NCBI RefSeq assembly: GCF_003352005.1
Contig: NZ_CP024848.1
Span: 3,233,001 to 3,297,000, forward strand
Length of the DNA stretch: 64,000 bases
Source: Oceanobacillus zhaokaii
GTDB taxonomy: Bacteria > Bacillota > Bacilli > Bacillales > Amphibacillaceae
Direction: 5' to 3'
Part shown: piece by piece, positions 1 to 7,057 of the stretch
Layout of the letters: every line of letters begins with the position of its first letter
Position numbering within the stretch: position 1 is the stretch's first letter
The notes under the pieces: generated by a model
What the model was told of the DNA's origin: nothing
The model's input: only the letters and a program-made list of their open reading frames with translations
Databases searched by the model: none
Translations under genes and position numbers: made by a program

Positions 1-7
1 AGATGCC

Positions 8-30
8 AGAGGCTGGATAAATCAGCCTCT
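8..30. terminator. Hairpin at left edge
   Basis: A perfect 8-bp stem (AGAGGCTG / CAGCCTCT) encloses a 7-nt loop and is followed by TTAATAAAA. It may end a gene lying off the left edge, but the U-tract is weak. Confidence 0.4.
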
Positions 31-380
31 TAATAAAATCATTTGTGCAATGCACTCAAATTGACTAGGCATTGAAAACAATATAACGGACACTACGACC
101 ATAGATGACCACCTTACCAGATACCCAAAAGCTAGCACCATTTCATTTTCTTCTTCATGTCATCCACCTTATATTCAGATATAAATTGTTTTATAATGTC
201 TTTTTGAATCTTTCTCAAATTATTACGACAACCTGGAATTATAATCCTCTAAATGGGGGACTTTATATAAGATATTTTTACGTTGGATGTTAAATTGTAA
301 AAAGAAAGATGAATATCCAACAAGATCTTAATCAGATAATCTCATAATTTATATGTCTAACCTTTTAGGTTATAGCATGA

Positions 381-413
381 AAAGGCGCCTTCCCAATACA
401 GGAAAGCGCCTTT
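381..413. terminator. Intrinsic terminator hairpin
   Basis: AAAGGCGC-CTTCC and GGAAAGCGCCTTT pair over 13 bp with one mismatch around a 7-nt loop. On the minus strand the stem is followed by CCTTTTC, and it lies just after the stop of the small minus-strand ORF ending at 425. It may work in both directions. Confidence 0.55.
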
Positions 414-424
414 AATTTAATGGA

Positions 425-526
425 TTAACGGTCATTTTGTCTGTTTTTTTCCTTGTTTTGGTTATTCTCTGCAAGAAATTCCTCCGCGAACTCCACATTG
501 TATTTTGTTTTAAAACTGTTTACAAT
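425..526 (-). CDS. Possible tiny protein, SASP-like tail
   Basis: A 33-codon minus-strand frame is open from an ATT codon to TAA. It encodes a hydrophilic tail with the string YNVEFAEEF, followed by Asn, Gln and Lys. That pattern resembles the ends of small acid-soluble spore proteins (gamma-type or SspO-like), and a terminator follows directly. AAAAGGAG lies upstream, but only three bases separate it from ATT, and no ATG, GTG or TTG fits well; an internal GTG is the only normal start. It may be a degraded gene or one using an unusual start. The assignment is weak. Confidence 0.25.
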   Translation of the reverse strand: MVNSFKTKYNVEFAEEFLAENNQNKEKNRQNDR

Positions 527-589
527 TGTCTCCTTTTAGTAGTCCCTTGAATACAGTATAAATGTCTAGTTTAGAGGAGGAGGAATAAA

Positions 590-859
590 ATGGAAACTAA
601 TAAATCTGGATATCCTAATCACCTTGCATGGCATGAAACGCTTGAATTGCATGAACTTGTTGTCTTTCAAAGTATTGGATTAATGAGACTTAAAGAGTTT
701 ATCTCTGAAGTAAAAGATCCTGAGCTTTGCTCCATTTATGAACATATCATTCTAGGGCTTGAAAGGAATCTGCAGGAACTTCTTCAATTTTACCAATTTG
801 CACCCAGGAATGAGGACGAAGAAGATTTAAGGAACTTGGAAGATGGCTTTTTCGGGTGA
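590..859 (+). CDS. CotF-like spore coat protein, N-type
   Basis: This 89-residue protein is preceded by a very strong site (GAGGAGGAATAAA before ATG). It is acidic and helical, with the [16 protein letters not shown] pattern of small spore-coat proteins of the YraF/YraG/CotF group in Bacillus. Those proteins are made late in sporulation and assembled on the spore surface. The next gene, also CotF-like, overlaps its 3' end by 17 bp in another frame, so translation is probably coupled. The two ORFs together match the length of one CotF, and an ancestral frameshift is possible, but each has its own start and stop. No signal peptide or membrane segment is seen. Confidence 0.65.
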   Translation: METNKSGYPNHLAWHETLELHELVVFQSIGLMRLKEFISEVKDPELCSIYEHIILGLERNLQELLQFYQFAPRNEDEEDLRNLEDGFFG

Positions 860-1091
860 TTTATTAGCTTTTGCCAAAACTGCTGTCCGGAACTATTCGA
901 TAGCTATTACAGAAACAGCTACTCCAATTTTAAGGGAAACACTAAATAAGCAGTTACAAAAAGCTATAGAAATCCATGGAATGGTATATTCCTATATGTA
1001 TAAGAAAGGTCTATATCCTTCTTATGATTTAGAAAAGTTATTACGCAATGATATTAGGGTTGCCAATAAAGCTTTGAAAATGCCTTATTAA
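843..1091 (+). CDS. CotF-family spore coat protein
   Basis: This 82-residue protein has the CotF-domain pattern: helical, with a Tyr/Met-rich [18 protein letters not shown] segment near residues 52-70. The family forms part of the Bacillus spore coat. Its ATG lies inside the end of the preceding coat gene, with GGAAGATGG as the only upstream purine stretch, so expression probably depends on the upstream gene. It is likely a coat component made in the mother cell; the promoter class cannot be read. Confidence 0.65.
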   Translation: MAFSGDLLAFAKTAVRNYSIAITETATPILRETLNKQLQKAIEIHGMVYSYMYKKGLYPSYDLEKLLRNDIRVANKALKMPY

Positions 1092-1803
1092 AGAATCTTG
1101 TTCACTGCAAACAGGCTCCCTCACTTTTTTAAGTTAAATTTTTTTTACTTTATATTAGGTAAAATAGAGGGACAAAGGTTATAAAAAGGAATAGATAGGA
1201 AGGTGCATTCATATTTATTTGCGTCTTCCTTTTTTATGCAAAGAAAATAAAATTAGTGCTAATTTAATTCATTGGTCTCAAATCTAAAACTTCTGGGTTG
1301 TCCCTAGATTATTAAAAATATGTCAGTCTCGTTTATTTGATAATCTATTCCGGACAGCTAGGCAATAGTTCACCACTTGACTAAACCTCTGAAGAATTTA
1401 GGAGATTAATTGAAGCTTACAACATAAGGATGGAAAATTCGGCGTCCTAACACACACATTTACACGTATACATAAACCTGTATTTACATTTCTACAATGA
1501 TTAATGAATAAATGAACGTATTTTCTATTGATATTATTCCATAAACTCCCTGATTGTGAAGATGTTACGCATAGACTGTTTTTATATGTTGAAAAATATT
1601 GTTGGCTTTAATTTAATTTGGTCAAATAAAAGAATGAAAGAGCAGCCAAATGGCTACTCTTAATTAATAATTCACCTTGATTAAGCTTGGTGACTCCTGA
1701 TGCTTATCTATTAACCTCTATTGCTGTGGATGACCAACAATCCTCTCGAAGTGCTTGAAGAGGCGGTCTTCTTGTTTCAACGGTCCTCTCATTTAGAAGA
1801 TTC
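1092..1803. other. Intergenic stretch, no gene seen
   Basis: About 700 bp of AT-rich sequence has no ORF with a ribosome binding site and family resemblance. The only structure noted is the hairpin at 1638-1662. Confidence 0.6.
1638..1662 (-). terminator. Small hairpin, copy 1
   Basis: AAGAGCAGCC-AAAT-GGCTACTCTT forms a short stem; on the minus strand it ends in GCTCTTTC. A near-identical hairpin occurs at 2972-2997. It probably ends transcripts from the YqcI/YcgG gene or its decayed neighbour. Confidence 0.4.
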
Positions 1804-1986
1804 CTAAGATGTTTTACATGGTCTCCGGGGGCGTGCGTTCGGACACAACCTTTCCTTCAATACACGATCTAGTTCTTTTTGGTGCTGGTGGAAGCATTCG
1901 AACTTCATGTAGATGATTTCAAGTGCAAGAATATCACCCACGCTACCATAACCTTCAAAACCAGAAGCTTTATAATTTATTCGGAT
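1804..1986 (-). pseudogene. Decayed protein fragment, unknown family
   Basis: A 60-codon open frame lacks a sensible start codon (a stop lies just upstream, and the first ATG is internal). It reads as natural protein, for example SGFEGYGSVGDILALE followed by a His/Gln-rich helix, and then degenerates. I do not recognise the family. Protein-like composition without a start suggests the remains of a truncated gene. Confidence 0.25.
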
Positions 1987-2028
1987 TTAAGAAATCCACC
2001 GTATTATTTAATGCAAATCACAAGATAA

Positions 2029-2769
2029 TTACTTTTTTGATTCCTGATTTGTTATACGGAAAGGGCATTGACCACTTCTTGGTTCTGTGTCATCTGTTAT
2101 AATATACTGTTTCCATTCCCTGTAACCTTCATCCCCGTATCCTCCTAAATCTGGATGAAATGGGAGTTTTTCAATAGATTCCACCCTTGACCTGATTAGC
2201 TTGATAGCTTTTTCTCCGCGATTTGTTTTGTAAGAGATACCACTAAAAATTCTCCTAGGTTGGAAGATTAAGATAAGGCTGTTTCCGATATTTCTCGTAA
2301 TTCTGCGTTTATATCCAGGCATGTTAGCCGAAACAAAAATTGGTTCTCCATCATAACAAAATTCCCAATTGGCGTCATCCGGATGTATGGAGATATCCTT
2401 ACACCATTCAACCTCATCATGCTCATGTAAGTAATTTAAAATATCCCAAAAATAAGTTTCATAATAAGCAAAAGGTTTTTCTAGAATCTCTGGTTTTATA
2501 AAAATAACAAAGGCATGCCTATTCTTGCTTCCTCTTGATAGCTTTAGAAATTCTCTTAGGACATGCGGCAAAGAATGAAAATCATCGTTTTCAATATAAA
2601 AATACCTTAAATGACCCATTCTTTCAGCAACTGTTCCATATGGGCAAGGAAATCCTTTGTCAGAAACCACTTTTTTCCAATGGGCATATTCTTTTTTAAA
2701 CCAATTGGGGATAGACTGATTGCCATCCTCAATATCTGTTGTCGTTAGTATGGATGAAGGGGTTAACAT
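2029..2769 (-). CDS. YqcI/YcgG family protein
   Basis: This 246-residue soluble protein shows the family's order: an N-terminal F-K-K-E-Y-x-H-W helix, then FPCPYGTVAE near residues 40-49, LRYFYIEND near 54-62, and a later block with FCYDGEPIFVSANMPG. YqcI/YcgG proteins are about 240-270 residues. One characterised branch (GntA) is a heme-dependent N-hydroxylase of arginine-type substrates; that activity here is only a possibility. The gene stands alone, with a hairpin about 370 bp downstream and a stem-loop upstream. No signal peptide is seen, so it is cytosolic. Confidence 0.75.
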   Translation of the reverse strand: MLTPSSILTTTDIEDGNQSIPNWFKKEYAHWKKVVSDKGFPCPYGTVAERMGHLRYFYIENDDFHSLPHVLREFLKLSRGSKNRHAFVIFIKPEILEKPFAYYETYFWDILNYLHEHDEVEWCKDISIHPDDANWEFCYDGEPIFVSANMPGYKRRITRNIGNSLILIFQPRRIFSGISYKTNRGEKAIKLIRSRVESIEKLPFHPDLGGYGDEGYREWKQYIITDDTEPRSGQCPFRITNQESKK

Positions 2770-2809
2770 CTCTATCTACATCTCCCTTAAATATTGATAG
2801 CATTCTAAG

Positions 2810-2842
2810 AAAAGCCCCTAAACTACATAAATATGGGCTTTT
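2810..2842. terminator. AAAAGCCC/GGGCTTTT hairpin
   Basis: Two 8-nt arms are separated by 17 nt, with T-runs on the plus strand. It lies just upstream of the YqcI/YcgG start and may be a weak bidirectional terminator. Confidence 0.35.
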
Positions 2843-2971
2843 GCTATATTGTATGGAAGAAGACCTTTCTGGGTACCCTTTTCGCATAATTTTTTCCACC
2901 TTCATTTAACGATTGAATGAACTTTATTCCAAAGATACAGCTATCATTGAGTTTAATGAAAACGAATTTAA

Positions 2972-2997
2972 AAAGAGCAGCCAAACGGCTACCCTTT
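2972..2997 (-). terminator. Small hairpin, copy 2; likely end of mod operon
   Basis: AGCC-GTTT-GGCT on the minus strand is followed by GCTCTTTTT. It is the first terminator-like element downstream of modB on that strand. Its sequence is almost the same as the hairpin at 1638-1662. Confidence 0.5.
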
Positions 2998-3084
2998 AAA
3001 TGGATTCAATCTCTGTTATTCCCTCTTTAATGGCTTGTTGCTATGGTATGAGGAAAATGCTTATCATCCCCTTTTAGCTGTACA

Positions 3085-3180
3085 GAAAAAAGCTCGATCT
3101 GCTCGATTTTGGCCACGGCTCGCTCGATTCAGTGCGGACCTCGCTCGTTCCGGCGCCCGGTCCGCTATCATCCTCTCGCC
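3085..3180. other. GC-rich CGAGC-repeat stretch after modB
   Basis: About 90 bp rich in CGAGC/GCTCG repeats is far more GC-rich than its surroundings. It begins at the 3' end of modB, where modC would be expected. The minus-strand frame starting inside the modB stop (ATGA overlap) runs about 36 codons of Arg/Ala-rich low-complexity sequence with no Walker motifs. Confidence 0.5.
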
Positions 3181-3821
3181 CGGTTAATAAACAATAGAAG
3201 GATAAAGGAAAAGCTGATGCTGATTAGTACATAATACCAGGCGACATCTGTTCTTCCCGATTCGATCGCTAAATAAATTGCGGTGGGAATCGTTTGGGTA
3301 CGACCTGGGATATTGCCCGCAAACATAAGGGTTGCACCGAATTCGCCGATGCTTCGGGTAAACCCGAGGATGATTCCTGCCAAAATTGAACGATAGGATA
3401 GCGGGACAATGATGAGGAAGAGCAATTTCCAGTTGGATGCGCCATCTACTTTTGCTGCACCAATTATATTTGAATCAACCGAGAGAAAGCCTGTTTTGAT
3501 TGATTGATACATAAGTGGGAAGGCAACGATAGCTGCAGCGATAATTGCAGCAGGAACGGTAAATAAAATACTGCTCCCTGCCATTGCTTCAATTGCTCTT
3601 CCTACTGGACTGTTATTGCCAAAAATAATGATTAGCATAAAGCCGATTACCGTTGGCGGTAAAACAAGGGGCAAAAAGAAGATTGTTTCGAGAATTGCCC
3701 TTCCCTTCACCCTTCCGCCAGCAATCCAATAAGCAGCGATGATTGCTAAGACAAACGTGATGCAGGTTGCGATTGTTGCGACATATAGTGAGAGCTGTAC
3801 TGGATGCCATGACCACTCCAT
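3168..3821 (-). CDS. modB: Molybdate ABC transporter permease ModB
   Basis: This 217-residue protein has about five membrane helices and the inner-membrane permease loop: GAAKVDGASNWKLLFLIIVPLS near residues 122-143 is the EAA-type ATPase contact. Its length and its place two bases after modA fit ModB, the membrane channel for molybdate or tungstate uptake. An ATPase gene (modC) normally follows, often overlapping; here the stop falls into a GC-rich repeat and no ATPase is seen. ModB must use an ATPase encoded elsewhere or be non-functional. There is no strong ribosome site of its own, so it is probably coupled to modA. Confidence 0.9.
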   Translation of the reverse strand: MEWSWHPVQLSLYVATIATCITFVLAIIAAYWIAGGRVKGRAILETIFFLPLVLPPTVIGFMLIIIFGNNSPVGRAIEAMAGSSILFTVPAAIIAAAIVAFPLMYQSIKTGFLSVDSNIIGAAKVDGASNWKLLFLIIVPLSYRSILAGIILGFTRSIGEFGATLMFAGNIPGRTQTIPTAIYLAIESGRTDVAWYYVLISISFSFILLLFINRARG

Positions 3822-3823
3822 TA

Positions 3824-4615
3824 CTAATTCACCGGTGCTTCCGTATCAAAACCATTTTTTGCAAACACTTTCATGCTATCTTCATTTTGCATATATCGAT
3901 AGAAACGCTCCACTGCTTCTGCTCTTGCATCATCCTCCTGATTATCTTTAAGGGATGCGGCAAAGTATTCAATTTCCTCATGGAGACTAGGGTCAACTTC
4001 CCATACGATTTCTACTTTCTCTTCCCCGTACAAATCACTGCTGTAAACCATCCCCAGCTTAACCCCCCCTTCTTTGACAACGTTCAGCACCTGCCTTACA
4101 TCCTTTGTAAAGACGATGCGGCCTTGCAGCTGTTCCCAAACTCCGAGTTCCTTCAATGCTTGCTCAGCATACGTTCCAGCAGGTACTGCCTCAGGTGTGC
4201 CAATCGCTATTTTCCCATCTGAATTAATAAAGTCGTCCAATGAATTCATTGGTCCATCATCTTGCTGAAGGAACACTAATTTATTGCGAAAAATGGCGGA
4301 TCCTTCTTTAACAAACCCGCCTTCCGCTAACAGCTGATAGTCCTTTTTAGAGGCAGAAAAGAAGAGATCGATTGGTGCCCCTTGTTCAATTTGCTTGCGC
4401 AGTGTACCAGAACCGCCGAAGTTATATGTAACCTTAATATCCGGATTTTCTTTTTCAAATGCCTCTGTTATTTCGTTTAAACTATCTGTCATACTAGCTG
4501 CAGCCGAAATTGTAAGCTCTATTTCTTCAGTCACATCGCTACTAGAACCTGATGCTTGTCCACAGCCAGTGACAAATAAGATAAAAATTAATAGAATGAA
4601 TGGTAGTTGTTTCAT
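3824..4615 (-). CDS. modA: Molybdate-binding lipoprotein ModA
   Basis: This 263-residue precursor has a signal peptide ending in the lipobox VTGC (Cys18), so it is anchored outside the membrane. Family features include SAAASMTDSLNEI near residues 38-50, FGGSGTLRKQIEQGAP near 66-81, the DLFFSAS motif, and late GVKLGMVYSSD. ModA captures molybdate or tungstate for ModB. A good site (AAGGAGCAAGAATA) precedes the ATG. It follows moaB by 13 bp and belongs to the cofactor cluster. Confidence 0.92.
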   Translation of the reverse strand: MKQLPFILLIFILFVTGCGQASGSSSDVTEEIELTISAAASMTDSLNEITEAFEKENPDIKVTYNFGGSGTLRKQIEQGAPIDLFFSASKKDYQLLAEGGFVKEGSAIFRNKLVFLQQDDGPMNSLDDFINSDGKIAIGTPEAVPAGTYAEQALKELGVWEQLQGRIVFTKDVRQVLNVVKEGGVKLGMVYSSDLYGEEKVEIVWEVDPSLHEEIEYFAASLKDNQEDDARAEAVERFYRYMQNEDSMKVFAKNGFDTEAPVN

Positions 4616-4628
4616 TATTCTTGCTCCT

Positions 4629-5144
4629 TCACTTTAGTAAATCTTTCGTAATTTCTTTCACAGCATGTACGAGTTCAGGCAGAATCAATCTTTCCATCGC
4701 TAATTTTACCGCACCTGTTGAACCAGGTGTCGCAAAGATGATACGGTTATTCACAACGCCAGCGATTGCTCTGGATAACATACTTGCAGTTCCAATATCA
4801 TACTGATAGCTCAAATAACGAAAAAGTTCTCCATAGCCTGGCAATTCCTTATCCAGTAACGGCTGAATCGCTTCGATTGTCACATCACGCCCGGAGATTC
4901 CAGTACCTCCATTTACAAGCACGGCATCAATATCTTCTAGTTGAACTGCATGCTCCATTGTATTTGTAATCGTCTCCTTGTCATCAGGAATAATCGTATA
5001 GTAATTTATTTCATGTCCTGATTCCTCAAGTAATGCTTTCATTAATTTCCCGCTTTTATCTGTTTCTTCATTCCTTGTATCGCTTACCGTCACGACTGCA
5101 CATGACACTTTCATAGCATGCTGTTTATGAAGTTCGTTTGACAT
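4629..5144 (-). CDS. moaB: MoaB/MogA molybdopterin-binding protein
   Basis: This 171-residue cytosolic protein of the MoaB/Mog fold shows VTVSDTRNEETDKSGK near residues 19-34, VNGGTGISGRDVTIEAI near 78-94 and ATPGSTGAV near 139-147. The family adenylylates molybdopterin before molybdenum insertion by MoeA. Length matches MoaB. It sits between mobA and modA on the same strand. Which step it performs relative to MoeA is known from the family, not from this sequence. Confidence 0.9.
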   Translation of the reverse strand: MSNELHKQHAMKVSCAVVTVSDTRNEETDKSGKLMKALLEESGHEINYYTIIPDDKETITNTMEHAVQLEDIDAVLVNGGTGISGRDVTIEAIQPLLDKELPGYGELFRYLSYQYDIGTASMLSRAIAGVVNNRIIFATPGSTGAVKLAMERLILPELVHAVKEITKDLLK

Positions 5145-5191
5145 CGTTATTCCCCCATTACCTCACGATTACTTTAAAGCAGAAAGCGTGC

Positions 5192-5767
5192 TCACTTTAT
5201 ATATTTCTCGTAATCTACTTGTGAATTAACATTAATAAAGGCTTGTTCATCCTTGATGGAAAGATAATGTACATTTAGATCTTCTAATACCTTCTCAACT
5301 GAACGTAACCCACGATCTAACTTACTTTTTATCAACCCTTTTACATTATGATGATAGAGAGCTATGAGTGGTTGTTTCTTTCCTGCAACAACTGGAATGA
5401 CTGCATCCACATTTGGCTCAATGTTAGAGAGCAGCAACTCGATAACCGCCTGATCGATAAACGGAACATCAATTGGACTTACGATATACCAGTCAGCAGA
5501 ATATTTTTCCATTGCCGAATAAATACCAGCAAGTGGTCCTTGTCCTGCATATTCCGTGCAATCACTTATTATCTCTCCAGTAAAACCCTCTTGAGAAAAA
5601 ACAGGGGAAAGCTTTGGATTTGTGACAAGAACAAGCTTAGAAGTATAAGACTCGAGCGCCTTAGCTGAATACGTATAAAAGGAGTTCCCTTCCCTCTTAG
5701 CAAAAGCTTTCGGTGAACCGAATCTCCTTGACTGGCCACCTGCTAGAATTACACCGATAAACTCCAT
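5192..5767 (-). CDS. mobA: Molybdenum cofactor guanylyltransferase MobA
   Basis: This nucleotidyltransferase of about 191 residues begins with the MobA signature ILAGGQSRRFGSPK and continues with GPLAGIYSAME and the metal-binding SPIDVPF. It would attach GMP to the molybdenum cofactor, giving the dinucleotide form. Two in-frame ATGs exist; AGGAGG lies 1 base before the first (5773) and 7 before the second, so 5767 is chosen. The presence of mobA suggests a bis-MGD enzyme elsewhere (a nitrate reductase or formate dehydrogenase type), but none is in the window. Confidence 0.88.
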   Translation of the reverse strand: MEFIGVILAGGQSRRFGSPKAFAKREGNSFYTYSAKALESYTSKLVLVTNPKLSPVFSQEGFTGEIISDCTEYAGQGPLAGIYSAMEKYSADWYIVSPIDVPFIDQAVIELLLSNIEPNVDAVIPVVAGKKQPLIALYHHNVKGLIKSKLDRGLRSVEKVLEDLNVHYLSIKDEQAFINVNSQVDYEKYIK

Positions 5768-5865
5768 TTCCATGCCTCCTCGTTTGCGGGAAAATTCACA
5801 ATATCGTAATTTACTTAACTACAATCGTCACATTGCAATGATAAAATAAAAGTATATTAAACGAG

Positions 5866-6181
5866 ATGAAGGAATTGCATAAAGCTTATTAAGCTCAAAA
5901 TCTCATAAACCCCTAATTTCAGCTGGACTTAAAAATATTCTAAATGATATCGGAACAAATCATAAAATCGAACAGGACACCTTTCTTTACCATGAAGGAT
6001 CAGATGCCCATGTAATTTATGTACTTAAAAGTGGACTCGTACAAATTTCTGTGCAGCTACTCGTGAAAGTGTGAACAGAATGCTTGTTGAGCTGCGCAAA
6101 CTAGATGTCATCTCCATCGATAAGAAAGGCAGAATATTATTAAAGGACCTTGCTTATCTAAGAGAAGAAATTGGCTGTTAA
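5866..6181 (+). pseudogene. Decayed Crp/Fnr-family regulator
   Basis: The plus-strand remains start with ATG at 5866 and shift frame within ten codons. They then read as a cyclic-nucleotide-binding-like N-terminus (TFLYHEGSDAHVIYVLKSGLVQIS) and jump, after a large internal deletion, to the end of a helix-turn-helix (ATRESVNRMLVELRKLDV) and a normal stop. That is the Crp/Fnr order with most of the middle lost. It lies between mobB and mobA on the opposite strand. Such regulators often control nitrate respiration and cofactor genes, and an Fnr-like box is seen before moaA. Confidence 0.8.
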
Positions 6182-6206
6182 AATTGCCCGATTGAAATAT
6201 GTAATA

Positions 6207-6707
6207 TTAATTAATTCCTTTAGTTATAAATGTTTCGAGAACCCAATCACAAAATCGCTCTAATTGTGTTCGTTTAAAAACCGGGTAGGAAGAAGACTTT
6301 ACCGGTAAGGAAGTGATTACAGCTGCAATGTTCATTGCTTCTTCTAATAGAATTAGGTCCTCTTCCTTGTTTATTAATACGACCTTCTTGTAATTGTCCC
6401 GCTTAAATCCTTCTATAATCAATACGTCGATATGGAGAATCTCATAGATGCCAACCATTTGCTCCAAGCTCCAGCCATGCTGCCTCGTCAATTGCAGCAT
6501 CCCTTCTCCTTCAACTCCGGAAACAATTGCTCCAGCCTGCTGATGCTTCGAGCTATCCGTATTTTCTATCCCTAAAGGCAAGCCACCATGACCATGATGC
6601 TTAAGGGAAGCAACTTGAATTCCCTGTTGTGATAATACCTCAATTAGCTTCTTAGCTATCGTCGTTTTCCCGCTATTTTTGTAGCCAATAATTTGGATAA
6701 CTTCCAT
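6207..6707 (-). CDS. mobB: Molybdopterin-guanine dinucleotide protein MobB
   Basis: This 166-residue P-loop GTPase starts with the Walker A GYKNSGKTT (about residues 8-16), then SLKHHGHGG and LIIEGFKR, all MobB hallmarks. MobB binds GTP and assists MobA in forming the dinucleotide cofactor. It stands on the minus strand about 113 bp after moaD and before the decayed regulator. Length is typical. Confidence 0.9.
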   Translation of the reverse strand: MEVIQIIGYKNSGKTTIAKKLIEVLSQQGIQVASLKHHGHGGLPLGIENTDSSKHQQAGAIVSGVEGEGMLQLTRQHGWSLEQMVGIYEILHIDVLIIEGFKRDNYKKVVLINKEEDLILLEEAMNIAAVITSLPVKSSSYPVFKRTQLERFCDWVLETFITKGIN

Positions 6708-6820
6708 TTTTACGACTCCTGTTCGTTCACCTTTAAAAGTAGTCGAGGGTTCTTTTAATTCCTTTGAACGAATTGGACTATTGGTCCCCTCACCTCGATA
6801 AATTTTTGAATATCAATTTT

Positions 6821-7057
6821 TTATCCTCCACTGACAGGTGGAATAAAGGCTACAATATCTCCCGCTGTAACTTTACTTTCATTCCTTGCATACTCTTCGT
6901 TCACTGCTGTCATAACATGATCAAGCTCTAGTAATGGGTAGTCTTGTTGTAATGCTGTTTTTAATTCCTTTACTGTCAATTGTTCGATCGGAAATTCAAT
7001 ACGATCTTTCCCAACAGATTCCTGTAAATGTGCAAATAATAAAATTGTTATCATCAT
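6821..7057 (-). CDS. moaD: Molybdopterin synthase small subunit MoaD
   Basis: This 78-residue ubiquitin-fold protein ends in the required Gly-Gly (PPVSGG), which is adenylylated by MoeB and then carries the thiocarboxylate sulfur used to build the dithiolene. Its start overlaps the stop of moeA-moaE by four bases (ATGA), so it is coupled to its large-subunit partner, the MoaE domain. Two ATGs are tandem at the start. Confidence 0.92.
   Translation of the reverse strand: MMITILLFAHLQESVGKDRIEFPIEQLTVKELKTALQQDYPLLELDHVMTAVNEEYARNESKVTAGDIVAFIPPVSGG

Noticed and set aside
105..293. 62-codon plus-strand ORF near the left edge
   Set aside because: No ribosome site, no recognisable family, and composition typical of AT-rich non-coding sequence.
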